Below are positions 10,401 through 18,423 of a stretch of DNA of 64,000 bases, one piece after another. A program made the position numbers and the translations under genes. The notes beneath the pieces are model-generated. The model saw only the letters and a list, made by a program, of their open reading frames with translations, ran no database searches and was not told the DNA's origin. The DNA comes from Crocinitomicaceae bacterium. GTDB taxonomy: Bacteria > Bacteroidota > Bacteroidia > Flavobacteriales_D > Crocinitomicaceae. How positions within the stretch are numbered: the stretch's first letter is position 1; the number at the start of each line of letters is the position of its first letter. The stretch spans positions 62,001-126,000 of the forward strand of contig JAGOBK010000004.1 of the NCBI GenBank assembly GCA_017983465.1, written 5' to 3'.

Positions 10401-10477
10401 TTATAAAAAAACCGAGAAGACATTATCATTGCGATACCATTGGTGAAGAAGGTGAAACAGGAGAAAACACACATTGA
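7433..10477 (+). CDS. Secreted double amidohydrolase-fold protein
   Basis: This 1014-residue protein begins with a signal peptide (MKKKLIISCLL...FFAQ). The ATG at 7433 is chosen over an in-frame upstream ATG because the signal peptide starts here. The chain carries two tandem amidohydrolase modules. In the first (about 40-440), the usual PGFID-HxH entry is replaced by VPSFVELYSNVG, so its metal site is lost. The second (about 575-990) keeps IIDEHSHI near residue 632, CALGEN near 717, TCHSY near 792, THILEG near 819 and SINSDD near 872, so it is probably metal-dependent. The substrate is unknown; imidazolonepropionase- or prolidase-like activity is possible. The next gene starts two bases after this stop. 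Confidence 0.85.
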   Translation: MKKKLIISCLLIFQFSSFFAQFGPENGVKKSEPKAILIQNARIYVSPNQVLEKADLLIVDGKIKEVGNNIKNKEALVFDYSGKTIVPSFVELYSNVGLPKLNFNEGGFRPQLASDKQGAYYWNETIHPELKAAASYSIDQKSNELLIQEGFGFAVSHFMDGMVRGTGALVSLGNNQPNSQMLKGESAQFMSFSKGSSSEGYPSSQMGSIALLRQALYDLKYYTTAPQSEFSISLDAWSKQSKLPSFFKTEDKWELVRAAKIAKEFDLKLCYVGSGNEYAALDELKKLNSTIVIPINFPEPFEVRDMYIARQIPLSDLKHWELAPSNPVLLHQNNIPFCITSYGIKSSEQFWKNLRLSISKGLPVHIALSALTINPANELGVSDQLGTLDQGKWANFTVFSSDPFTTEAQLVDSWIQGDLIRGKELPSSSIAGKYTLLIDGEKYDLEIEGSNERPTGKVSLAGKTNASLQDTTTKKVSVQFVENDITLQFSSFQKNKPGIVQLHGKVSRNTAVFEGDGTNSEGTWISWSGIRADKPAETVKATEIKADTAFVGKPWLPNMAFGLDSKATNQTIVIKNATVWTNESEGVLKNASVLIQNGKITKVSKNNGIQVPNSAIVIDGKGMHLTAGIIDEHSHIAISKGVNEGSQSVTSEVSIADVVNPDDINIYRQLAGGVTAAQLLHGSANPIGGCSALIKLKWGSSPEEMLIPNAPKFIKCALGENVKQSNWGDYSTSRFPQTRMGVEQVFYDAFYRAREYKAAWEAYNAKQTLNPPRRDLELDVLVEIMDSKRFVTCHSYVQSEINMLMHMADSMGFHINTFTHILEGYKVADKMKNHGVGGSTFSDWWAYKYEVNEAIPYNAKLMADQGVIVSINSDDAEMGRRLNQEAAKSIKYGGMSEEDALKMVTLNPAKLLHLDDRMGSVKEGKDADVVLWSDNPLSIQAKVQFTIVDGAILYNASKNEALNARNEAERARIIAKMLLSNENGEKSTPFIKKPRRHYHCDTIGEEGETGENTH

Positions 10478-10479
10478 TT

Positions 10480-11754
10480 ATGAGAAAGATAGCAACGATT
10501 TTTAGCCTTTTGTTTTTTGTCCAAATCGGACAAACGCAACGCATTTTAATTATCAATGGAACTGCTCATATCGGTAACGGGGAAGTAGTTGAAACAGCGG
10601 CCATTGGAATTTCGAATGGAAAAATACTTTTTGTCAAAAATGCCTTAACGAATGGGATTCAACGAAAAGAATGGGATACCATTATTGATGCAGAAAACCA
10701 ACATGTTTATCCTGGATTTGTAGCGGCAAACTCAACGCTTGGACTCACGGAAATTGATGCAGTTCGTGCAACGCGCGATTTTAATGATGTAGGAGAACTC
10801 AATCCACATGTTCGTGCACAAGTTGCTTTCAATGTGGAATCAAGAGTCATTGAAACAGTGCGGTCAAATGGAGTAATGATTGCTCAGGCATGTCCAAGAG
10901 GAGGAATCATTTCCGGATCTTCTGCAGCAATGTTTTTAGCTGGATGGAATTGGGAAGATGCGACGGTGTTAGCAGATGATGGGATTCACGTCAATTGGCC
11001 CGCAAGTACACAAGGTGGAGGATGGTGGGCTGAACCAGCACCGAAATCGAGAAATACTAATTATCAAAAGGAAAAACAAACAATCGTTGACTTCTTCCAA
11101 TTAGCGAAAGTCTATGCGGAAAGTCAAAAGACAATTGAGGATTTGCGCTTGGAAGCAATGAAAGCATGTTTTCAAGGTTCAAAAAGAGTTTATTTTCATG
11201 CAGATGGAGTCCAACAACTGCTAGACATCATTGAGTTTGCTGAAAAATTTGAGTTGAAATATCCTGTAATTGTTGGTGGATATGAGGCGCATTTACTTGG
11301 AAAACGACTGAAAGACGCGAAGATTCCTGTGATGCTGAACCGAGTTCATAGCCTGCCAGAACGAGAGGAAGATGATGTAAACTTGCCTTATTCGTTGCCT
11401 GCTTTACTTCAGAAACAAGGGATATTATTTTGCATTCAAAATGCCGGAGACATGGAGGCAATGAATACCCGAAATCTTCCATTTCAAGCAGGAACAGCCA
11501 TGGCTTATGGCTTGACAGAAGAAGAAGCATTACAAGCAATTTCTTTAAATCCATCCAAAATCATAGGGATTTCAGATCAATTTGGTTCTTTAGAATCTGG
11601 GAAATCAGCAACCTTGTTTATTTCAAAAGGACCAGCATTGGACATGAAGTCGAATCAAGTGAGTTGCTTAATGTTTAACGGTCAAATCGAATCAGCAGAG
11701 AATTTTCAGTATAAATTGTATCAAAAATACAAGAGAAAATACCAAGGTAAATAA
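10480..11754 (+). CDS. Secreted amidohydrolase-like protein, metal site degenerate
   Basis: This 424-residue protein has a signal peptide (MRKIATIFSLLFFVQIGQTQ). A TTG lies two codons upstream, but the ATG at 10480 is preferred. The fold is amidohydrolase-like: an N-terminal beta-sandwich (IISNGKILFV), then YPGFVAANSTLG where PGFID-HxH is expected. The C-terminal NPSKIIGISDQFGSLESGKSA is the usual metal-loop/sandwich return. The HxH ligands are missing, so catalysis is doubtful. The gene follows the double amidohydrolase by two bases and probably makes its partner; pairs of this kind are common in Bacteroidota. It may stabilise the larger protein or bind substrate. Confidence 0.8.
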   Translation: MRKIATIFSLLFFVQIGQTQRILIINGTAHIGNGEVVETAAIGISNGKILFVKNALTNGIQRKEWDTIIDAENQHVYPGFVAANSTLGLTEIDAVRATRDFNDVGELNPHVRAQVAFNVESRVIETVRSNGVMIAQACPRGGIISGSSAAMFLAGWNWEDATVLADDGIHVNWPASTQGGGWWAEPAPKSRNTNYQKEKQTIVDFFQLAKVYAESQKTIEDLRLEAMKACFQGSKRVYFHADGVQQLLDIIEFAEKFELKYPVIVGGYEAHLLGKRLKDAKIPVMLNRVHSLPEREEDDVNLPYSLPALLQKQGILFCIQNAGDMEAMNTRNLPFQAGTAMAYGLTEEEALQAISLNPSKIIGISDQFGSLESGKSATLFISKGPALDMKSNQVSCLMFNGQIESAENFQYKLYQKYKRKYQGK

Positions 11755-11807
11755 ACTGAAATCTACTTGTAACTTTTCTTGGATGGACGCGTCTTATCTT
11801 CGGTGTT

Positions 11808-12293
11808 ATGACGGTAAGTGAGTATAATCAAAGTGTAAAAGACTTTGCGGATCGATTGTATCGATTTGCATTGAAGAATCTGAATGACTCAGATTTAGCA
11901 AAGGATTTTGTGCAAGACGCCTATGAGAAATTATGGGTTAGAATAGAACAAGTCGACTACAATAAGGTTAAGTCTTATTTATTTCGCACGGTCGTGAACG
12001 CTCAAATTGATCGGTCGCGAAGAGCTAAACTACAGCAGAATCACTTGGCATCGATTGATGTACATCAAACCGAGGAACAAACACCATTTGATGTACAAGA
12101 GAAAATCGATGAAGGTGTGAGCCGTTTAACGGAGATTCAACGAACTGTTTTGACACTAAGGGATTACGAAGGATATTCCTATCAGGAAATTGCTGAGTTG
12201 TCCGGATTAAGTGAGGATCAGGTGAAGGTATATATTTTTAGGGCTAGAAAATTTTTGAAAGCTTACATTGGACAAGTAGAAGTATTGATATGA
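11808..12293 (+). CDS. ECF-type RNA polymerase sigma factor
   Basis: This 161-residue sigma-70 family protein has only regions 2 and 4. Region 2 holds AKDFVQDAYEKLW (about 27-39) and a YLFRTVVNAQIDRSR helix. Region 4 has IQRTVLTLRDYEGYSYQEIAEL followed by a helix-turn-helix ending VYIFRARKFLK. It should redirect RNA polymerase in response to an envelope or nutrient signal. The stop overlaps the next ORF by four bases (ATGA), the classic sigma/regulator coupling. A TATCTTCG element at 11795-11802 may be its promoter. Confidence 0.9.
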   Translation: MTVSEYNQSVKDFADRLYRFALKNLNDSDLAKDFVQDAYEKLWVRIEQVDYNKVKSYLFRTVVNAQIDRSRRAKLQQNHLASIDVHQTEEQTPFDVQEKIDEGVSRLTEIQRTVLTLRDYEGYSYQEIAELSGLSEDQVKVYIFRARKFLKAYIGQVEVLI

Positions 12294-13339
12294 ATTGGTC
12301 GAAAGAACATTTGGAAGCGCGCATGCTGGATGCACTCGAAGGAAGACTTTCGGGTGACCAATTGGTTCAGTTGCAGCAACTTTTACAGGATAATCCTGAG
12401 TTTGGGGATCTTGATGATTCAATGATTTTTGTTCATCAAGATGAGACAATCGAATTTGACCATTCTTCCTTACTAAAAAAGGAATCCTTCAATCCGACAG
12501 CGTATGTAACAGAAGAAGGCACGGATAAAGAAAAAATGGCTATTGCCATGATGGAAGGAATCTTATCCAAACAGGAAGAACAAGACTTTCAACACCTACT
12601 TAAAGTCGATCATGAATTAAAACAACACTTGGAGCTCGTTCAACAAACAAAGCTGATTCCAAATGAACAGATTCAGTTTCCACACATTGAATCATTGACA
12701 AAGGAGAAAGGAAAAGTCATTCCTTTCCGCTTGTATTTTTCCTATGCTGCTGCGGCAAGTGTTATTTTAGTCTTGTTCTTGAATTGGCCTGGTCCAGAAC
12801 ACCAAGTGAAAACTGCGAGTATGGAAACACAAAAGCCGGTAAAAGTTGACCAAAAGGAAACTAATTCACAGGTAGCGGAGACGAATAAGACCATTTGTAA
12901 TTTAATAGCGAAGCCTAAAAACATTCGTGTCGAACATATCGATCTAGGACAGAATGAAGTGCGTGATTGCATTGTTCAAGAGGTTTTTCCAGAAGTTGAA
13001 CAAATCCCAAGTGAACAGTCGATTTCCTTAACTCAACCGATAATAGATCCGATTGAATTAGCAGCGGTGAATCCAACTGCCGAACCGATATACCCCGTAA
13101 ACAACTCGAAAGCTAGTGAACCAATTGGAATCCGTGAATTTGTGATTCAAAAAGGAAATGAAAAATTATTTGGGACTGCGAAACCGAGTACGTCGGAAAA
13201 ATATACTTCCATTACTAATTACCTAGCCCAAACAACTAAGATTCCGATTACCTACAAGGAAAAAGAAGATGAAAAGGTGAAGACAACCTATTTTAAATTA
13301 GGATTTATCACAATTGAAAGAAAACAAACAAAAAAATAA
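12290..13339 (+). CDS. Single-pass membrane protein, probable anti-sigma factor partner
   Basis: This 349-residue protein is coupled by a 4-base overlap to the ECF sigma gene. One transmembrane helix lies near residues 149-165 (YAAAASVILVLFLNW). About 145 residues precede it, presumably cytosolic, and about 180 low-complexity residues follow, presumably periplasmic. The N-terminal part contains two similar segments (LDALEGRLSGDQLVQLQQLL near 13 and AMMEGILSKQEEQDFQHLL near 83), a duplicated helical unit often seen in Bacteroidota anti-sigma-like proteins. No zinc-binding HxxxCxxC is present. The anti-sigma role is inferred from context and topology only. Confidence 0.65.
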   Translation: MNWSKEHLEARMLDALEGRLSGDQLVQLQQLLQDNPEFGDLDDSMIFVHQDETIEFDHSSLLKKESFNPTAYVTEEGTDKEKMAIAMMEGILSKQEEQDFQHLLKVDHELKQHLELVQQTKLIPNEQIQFPHIESLTKEKGKVIPFRLYFSYAAAASVILVLFLNWPGPEHQVKTASMETQKPVKVDQKETNSQVAETNKTICNLIAKPKNIRVEHIDLGQNEVRDCIVQEVFPEVEQIPSEQSISLTQPIIDPIELAAVNPTAEPIYPVNNSKASEPIGIREFVIQKGNEKLFGTAKPSTSEKYTSITNYLAQTTKIPITYKEKEDEKVKTTYFKLGFITIERKQTKK

Positions 13340-13395
13340 GCGGTTTGTAACAAATGCGATATAAACACGTCAAAGCAACGTCAAACAAAAACATT

Positions 13396-14448
13396 ATGAA
13401 ACAATTAGTACTTTTTGGATTCTTAGGAATCGCTTCAACATTTTTTGCGCAGAAAGATCAAGTAAAACGCATAGTGCAAATCAAAGGAAATGACACAACA
13501 GTTATTGTGATCAGTGAACGTATGGATAAAATGGATTCTATCTTAACTGAGGAGATGAAAAAAATCTATATGTCAGATTCAATGATGACACGTGTAGATG
13601 TATTTATGGAGATGGATTCAACCATCATTAGTCAAGATGGCGAAGCGTCTATTGACTCCATAAAAGTAAAAATCGGCAACATGAAAATTGTCATTTTAGA
13701 AGACAAAGACGGTGATTTAAAAGGCCAAAAACGAATGATCATCGATGAACGTGTGATTATTAAGGAAGATGGCGATATTGAAAACGCCTCTAATATGGGC
13801 TGTGACGATTGTAATGGAAACACAAACAATCCAGTTTGGTCAGGTTTTGGTTTAACAGCGAACGGGTTCATAAATGCACAAGACAAATTAGCGACAGGAA
13901 GTGAATTGGGCTTCTTAGAGTTAGATCCGGCAAGAAGCATCGGTGTTCAATTAAATTTATTAGAAAAGCGCTTTCCGATTATTAAAGGATATTTAGGTCT
14001 AACAACAGGATTGGGGATTCAATGGAACCGCTATTCCTTGAAAGGAAATTATGACATTACCGCAACGAACGACACCATTTTTGGAGTAGAAAATACAACA
14101 ATCAATTATTCAAAAAATGTATTGAGTTCTGCCTACCTTCAAGCTCCATTATTACTACAAATCAACACGAATAAAAACCCTAGTGAATCATGGACAATTG
14201 CTGCTGGAATCGTCGGAGGAATTAGAGTAGGTGGCCTTCACAAAGCAAAATGGGAAATCGATGGCAACGAAAATAAAGACAAAACAAAAGATGACTTTAA
14301 TTTCCGTCCTTTCTCTGCTTCTTTGATGGCCCTTATCGGTTACGGAGATTGGAACTTATATATGACTTACAACTTGACAGACGTCTTTAACGAAGGATCC
14401 GCTCTGTCATTGCGTGGTGTGAACGCTGGAATTTTACTCTCGTTTTAA
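13396..14448 (+). CDS. Outer-membrane beta-barrel protein
   Basis: This 350-residue protein begins at the ATG at 13396, where a signal peptide starts (MKQLVLFGFLGIASTFFAQ). An in-frame ATG 42 bases upstream would place 14 charged residues before it. Residues 20-130 are acidic and lysine-rich with no recognised domain. From about residue 145 alternating strands suggest an eight- to ten-stranded barrel, ending in an aromatic strand (LRGVNAGILLSF) typical of BAM-inserted proteins. It follows the sigma and anti-sigma-like genes and shares a terminator, so it may be the regulon's structural output. Ligand and function are unknown. Confidence 0.75.
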   Translation: MKQLVLFGFLGIASTFFAQKDQVKRIVQIKGNDTTVIVISERMDKMDSILTEEMKKIYMSDSMMTRVDVFMEMDSTIISQDGEASIDSIKVKIGNMKIVILEDKDGDLKGQKRMIIDERVIIKEDGDIENASNMGCDDCNGNTNNPVWSGFGLTANGFINAQDKLATGSELGFLELDPARSIGVQLNLLEKRFPIIKGYLGLTTGLGIQWNRYSLKGNYDITATNDTIFGVENTTINYSKNVLSSAYLQAPLLLQINTNKNPSESWTIAAGIVGGIRVGGLHKAKWEIDGNENKDKTKDDFNFRPFSASLMALIGYGDWNLYMTYNLTDVFNEGSALSLRGVNAGILLSF

Positions 14449-14481
14449 CAAATACCTCTTATCACCACCATAAATGAAGCG

Positions 14482-14516
14482 ACGGCGCAAAGATTTCTTT
14501 GCGCCGTTTCTTTTTA
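14482..14516 (+). terminator. Rho-independent terminator
   Basis: An 11-bp perfect stem (ACGGCGCAAAG / CTTTGCGCCGT, 14482-14492 and 14497-14507) with an ATTT loop is followed by TTCTTTTT. It closes the sigma factor/barrel operon. Confidence 0.9.
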
Positions 14517-14570
14517 ACTAATTTTCCGTTTATTACTTCAGACAGATTCGTGCCTTTCCGTGTTGATTTG

Positions 14571-14578
14571 TATATTTG
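14571..14578 (+). promoter_or_regulatory. Promoter -7 element (TATATTTG) of the E1 gene
   Basis: TATATTTG matches TAnnTTTG, lies between the upstream terminator and the gene, and is 29 bases before the ATG at 14608. Confidence 0.6.
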
Positions 14579-14607
14579 CCGCACTGAATAACAAAACTAA
14601 AAGAACG

Positions 14608-16671
14608 ATGAGTTCATTTGACCATAAAACCACTTCTTGGGACGCATTTCGTTTAATGTGTACCGCAAAAACAATGGCGGAAAAATATGAGCAAAACAAA
14701 GAGATCACCTCTAAGTATGTTCATGCAACTTCCCGTGGACACGAAGCCATTCAGTTGGCTGTCGGGATGCAATTAAAAGGACAAGATTGGGTTTCTCCAT
14801 ATTACCGCGATGACAGTATTCTGCTTGGGATTGGAATGAAACCCTACGAACTCATGTTGCAAGTATTTGCGAAGAAAGATGATCCGTTTTCTGGCGGAAG
14901 AACGTATTATTCTCATCCATCTTTAAATCGTGAAGGATTCCCAAGAATCCCACATCAATCTTCGGCAACCGGTATGCAAGCAATTCCAACAACTGGAATT
15001 GCCATGGGAATTCAATATAAAGAAAAAACAGGTATAGCTGAATGGGACATGAACGATGCACCTGTTGTTGTATGTTCATTGGGTGATGCATCTTGTACAG
15101 AAGGCGAAGTGTCCGAAGCTTTTCAAATGGCTGCATTGAAACAATTCCCCATTGTTTACTTAGTTCAGGACAATGGCTGGGACATCTCTGCAAATGCAAA
15201 GGAAACACGTGCTCAAGATATTTCAGAATACGCGAAAGGATTTCATGGCATCGAAGTCCGCTCGATTGATGGAAGCGACTTCATAACAAGTTTTGAAACC
15301 GTTCAAGAAGTATTTGACATCGTACGTAAAGAACGACGTCCTTTTATCATTCACGCAAAAGTTCCTTTACTCGGACACCATACATCCGGTGTACGCAAGG
15401 AATGGTACCGTGATGATTTGGAAGAAGCAGCGAAAAGTGATCCCTATCCAAAATTGAAACAAGCCGTTCAAGATTTAGGTCATAGTTTGGCTGAAGTGAT
15501 TAACCTGGAATCCGCTGTGCGTAAAGAAATCGATGAAGCATACGACCAAGCATTGAATGCGGAAGATCCTTCTTTAGACAGTGTAACAGATTTCATCTTT
15601 GCACCAACTCCGGTAACAGAAGAAGTTGGAGAAAGAGAACCAAGCGGAAAGAAAAAAACAGTGATGGTAGATTCAGCTCTGTTTGCCGTTCGTGAAATCA
15701 TGTCGAAACATCCAGAAGCCTTGCTTTATGGTCAAGATGTTGGTGGACGCTTGGGCGGAGTTTTTCGTGAAGCAGCTACTTTGGCACAAACTTTCGGTGA
15801 CGACCGTGTATTCAATACACCAATTCAAGAAGCATTTATCATTGGTTCCACTGTAGGTATGTCCGCTGTTGGACTAAAACCATTCGTTGAAGTTCAGTTC
15901 GCTGATTATATTTGGCCAGGATTAAATCAACTCTTTACAGAAGTTTCCCGTTCTTATTATTTATCAAATGGAAAATGGCCGGTGAGCGCGGTGATCCGTG
16001 TTCCAATTGGTGCCTATGGTTCTGGCGGACCTTATCACTCTTCTAGTGTGGAGTCCGTACTGGCAAACATTCGAGGAATTAAAGTAGTATATCCTTCAAC
16101 AGGAGCAGACTTAAAAGGACTTTTAAAAGCTGCTTATTACGATCCAAATCCCGTAGTTATTTTAGAACACAAAGGATTGTATTGGTCGAAAATCCCAGGA
16201 ACAGAAGGAGCAATGTCGATTGAACCTAGTGATGATTACATGATCCCAATAGGTAAAGCACGCATTGTACAAACAGCATCTGATGAAAAACGTTTGGCTG
16301 GTGAGTCCATTGGTGTTATTACCTATGGAAGAGGTGTTTATTGGAGCATGGAGGCTGCAACTTCATTCGAAGGACAAGTGGAAATCTTAGATCTTCGTAG
16401 CATCAATCCATTGGACATGGAAGCAATGGGTGCATTGTGTGAGCGTCATGGAAAAATTCTCTTGGTAACGGAAGAATCAATTGAATGTACCTTTACACAA
16501 GGGTTGGCTGGAAGATTGCAACGATCGCATTTCACTTACTTGGATGCGCCAATAGAAATTGTTGCCTCGGTTGATACACCCGCCATTCCATTAAATGGTG
16601 CACTGGAAGCAGAACTTTTGCCAAATGCATCGAAAGTAGCGGAGGGCATGAAAAAATTATTGAATTTTTAA
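14608..16671 (+). CDS. 2-oxoacid dehydrogenase E1, fused alpha and beta subunits
   Basis: This 687-residue thiamin-diphosphate enzyme has both E1 subunits in one chain. The alpha half (1 to about 345) carries the ThDP motif beginning GDASCTEGE near 158 and closing QDNGWDIS about 30 residues later. The beta half (about 350-687) has LLYGQDVGGRLGGVF, RVFNTPIQEAFI and the IRVPIGAYGSGGPYHSSS segment. It decarboxylates a 2-oxoacid and passes the acyl group to an E2 lipoyl domain. Branched-chain 2-oxoacids are the likeliest substrate, but pyruvate cannot be excluded. No E2 or E3 gene lies nearby. The ATG at 14608 is chosen because the longer frame begins inside the promoter region. Confidence 0.9.
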   Translation: MSSFDHKTTSWDAFRLMCTAKTMAEKYEQNKEITSKYVHATSRGHEAIQLAVGMQLKGQDWVSPYYRDDSILLGIGMKPYELMLQVFAKKDDPFSGGRTYYSHPSLNREGFPRIPHQSSATGMQAIPTTGIAMGIQYKEKTGIAEWDMNDAPVVVCSLGDASCTEGEVSEAFQMAALKQFPIVYLVQDNGWDISANAKETRAQDISEYAKGFHGIEVRSIDGSDFITSFETVQEVFDIVRKERRPFIIHAKVPLLGHHTSGVRKEWYRDDLEEAAKSDPYPKLKQAVQDLGHSLAEVINLESAVRKEIDEAYDQALNAEDPSLDSVTDFIFAPTPVTEEVGEREPSGKKKTVMVDSALFAVREIMSKHPEALLYGQDVGGRLGGVFREAATLAQTFGDDRVFNTPIQEAFIIGSTVGMSAVGLKPFVEVQFADYIWPGLNQLFTEVSRSYYLSNGKWPVSAVIRVPIGAYGSGGPYHSSSVESVLANIRGIKVVYPSTGADLKGLLKAAYYDPNPVVILEHKGLYWSKIPGTEGAMSIEPSDDYMIPIGKARIVQTASDEKRLAGESIGVITYGRGVYWSMEAATSFEGQVEILDLRSINPLDMEAMGALCERHGKILLVTEESIECTFTQGLAGRLQRSHFTYLDAPIEIVASVDTPAIPLNGALEAELLPNASKVAEGMKKLLNF

Positions 16672-16681
16672 AAAGTAAGAA

Positions 16682-17074
16682 ATGAAATTTAAGGAAATTA
16701 TAGGAGCGGTTGAAACGTTTCACGATTCCTTCGGAATTGAAAATCATTATGAATTAAAGTCGGACCTTACGGAGAAAGAAGTCCAATTGCGTTTTGACTT
16801 AATGAAAGAAGAAAACGAAGAATACTTGGAGGCAGCACTGAATGGAGACATGGTGGAAATTGCGGATGCGCTTGGAGATCAATTGTATATTCTTTGTGGG
16901 ACGATTTTAAGACACGGGCTTCAAGATAAAATCGTAGAGGTTTTTGAGGAAATCCAACGTTCCAATATGAGTAAGCTAGATGCAGATGGAAAACCAATCT
17001 ACCGTGAAGACGGAAAGGTGTTAAAGTCCGATCGCTATTTCAAGCCAAATATTGCCGCTATTTTAAATAAATAG
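16682..17074 (+). CDS. MazG-like nucleoside triphosphate pyrophosphohydrolase
   Basis: This 130-residue all-alpha NTP pyrophosphatase has the magnesium-binding EExxE...ExxD pattern: E43/E44/E47 in KEENEEYLE and E59/D62 in VEIADALGD. Such enzymes hydrolyse (d)NTPs or modified nucleotides to the monophosphate and pyrophosphate. The single-domain length fits the small MazG/PRA-PH-like class. It sits 10 bases after the E1 gene, suggesting co-transcription, though no metabolic link is evident. Substrate is unknown. Confidence 0.85.
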   Translation: MKFKEIIGAVETFHDSFGIENHYELKSDLTEKEVQLRFDLMKEENEEYLEAALNGDMVEIADALGDQLYILCGTILRHGLQDKIVEVFEEIQRSNMSKLDADGKPIYREDGKVLKSDRYFKPNIAAILNK

Positions 17075-17138
17075 AGTTTTACACGGAATCGTTTTCATTT
17101 CTTTTTAAATCCTCCGAGATTGCCTGCGGAATGATGTT

Positions 17139-17146
17139 TAGTTTTG
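17139..17146 (+). promoter_or_regulatory. Promoter -7 element (TAGTTTTG) before the arginase-like gene
   Basis: TAGTTTTG matches TAnnTTTG, with a TTG at 17120-17122 about 16 bases upstream. It overlaps an in-frame TTG codon at 17144, which argues that translation starts at the ATG at 17165 instead. Confidence 0.6.
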
Positions 17147-17164
17147 TTGTTCAAAGACAATAGA

Positions 17165-18307
17165 ATGAACGATATCTCGATATATTTCCAAGCCGTTAAG
17201 GATAGTGACTCTTGGCAAGGACAGCAATTAGGTGCATATATCACCAAAAACCTTTCAGATTTTCCAGAACTTGAGAAAAATAGTTGTGCATTAATCTACG
17301 TGCCCGAAGTGAGAGGGAGTGGTGCAGAGAATACCTCTTCAGCAACTAAATTCCGCGAAGCCTTTTATACATTGCATCATGAACAAGATTGGAAAAGTCC
17401 AATTTATGATTTAGGTGACATCCTACCAGGAAATACCTTGGAAGACACATACTTCGCTTTGTCCAAAGTTGTCGCAGAATTAGTCAAAAATCAAATCATC
17501 CCCATTATCATTGGTGGAAGTCAAGATCTAACTGTGGCAATGTATACAGGATATGAAAAGCTTGAACAACTTGTGAATATTTGCTCCATTGATCATTCAC
17601 TAGACCTTGGTTCTCCAGACGAAGAAATTCATGCAAATGGCTACTTGAGTCAAATCTTACTTAAACGTCCGTGTTACTTGTTCAATCATGCGAATATTGG
17701 CTTACAAATTCCTTATGCAAGTGCCACTGAATTTGATTTGTTTGAAAAACTCTATTTTGATATTTGTAGACTGGGTGAGTTCAATCAGGATTTCACAAAA
17801 GCGGAACCCCATATTCGTAATGCCGATATTATTAATGTAGATTTCCAATCCGTAAAGGGCTCAGAAACGATAAATGCGCAAGGAATTCCAAATGGATTTT
17901 ATGCCGAACAAATGTGTCAGATTGCACGTTATGCTGGAATAGCAGATAAAGTAACTTCCTTCGGGATTTTTAATTTCGAAAGCGTGAATCCAATGTCTGA
18001 TAAGTTGCTAGCGGAAATTATTTGGTACTTTATCCAAGGGACGATGTCCAGAAAAGGAGACTTTCCCATTGGAAGTAAATCGGAGTACACACGTTTCACG
18101 GTTTTCCTAGAAGATTCTGGAAGAGAAATCATTTTCTTTAAAAGCAATAAGTCAGCTCGTTGGTGGATGGAAGTTCCATATCCACCTCAAAGTGGAACCA
18201 AATACGAACGACATCACATGGTTCCGTGTAATAAATCTGATTATGACAATGCCATGAAGAATGAAATGCCAGACCTATGGTGGAAAACCTATCAAAAACT
18301 CGGTTAA
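17165..18307 (+). CDS. Arginase-fold (formimidoylglutamase-like) protein, probable pseudoenzyme
   Basis: This 380-residue protein resembles the arginase/agmatinase/formimidoylglutamase family, but its dimanganese site is damaged. The GGDHS motif reads GGSQD (117-121), DAHxD reads DHSLD (143-147), and SxDxDxxDP reads NVDFQSVKG (224-232). By alignment, three of six metal ligands are replaced: two His (to Gln and Ser) and one Asp (to Gln). No other hut or arginine genes are nearby. The next genes are PorP/SprF and gldKLMN, and I recall similar proteins near gld genes in other Flavobacteriia. A structural or T9SS accessory role is more plausible than catalysis; this is inference. Confidence 0.8.
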   Translation: MNDISIYFQAVKDSDSWQGQQLGAYITKNLSDFPELEKNSCALIYVPEVRGSGAENTSSATKFREAFYTLHHEQDWKSPIYDLGDILPGNTLEDTYFALSKVVAELVKNQIIPIIIGGSQDLTVAMYTGYEKLEQLVNICSIDHSLDLGSPDEEIHANGYLSQILLKRPCYLFNHANIGLQIPYASATEFDLFEKLYFDICRLGEFNQDFTKAEPHIRNADIINVDFQSVKGSETINAQGIPNGFYAEQMCQIARYAGIADKVTSFGIFNFESVNPMSDKLLAEIIWYFIQGTMSRKGDFPIGSKSEYTRFTVFLEDSGREIIFFKSNKSARWWMEVPYPPQSGTKYERHHMVPCNKSDYDNAMKNEMPDLWWKTYQKLG

Positions 18308-18423
18308 GAGGAGGATTAAATTCTGTTTTCGTTTTATTTTTACATTTAAATTTCTTATTTTAGCACCTTAAAATAGTATTTTCCCATTCGGATTTGCTGT
18401 TTTATACATGTTAAATAAACCAT

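Noticed and set aside
17165-18307. Functional formimidoylglutamase of a histidine-utilisation operon
   Set aside because: Three of six metal ligands are replaced and no hutH, hutU or hutI gene is nearby.
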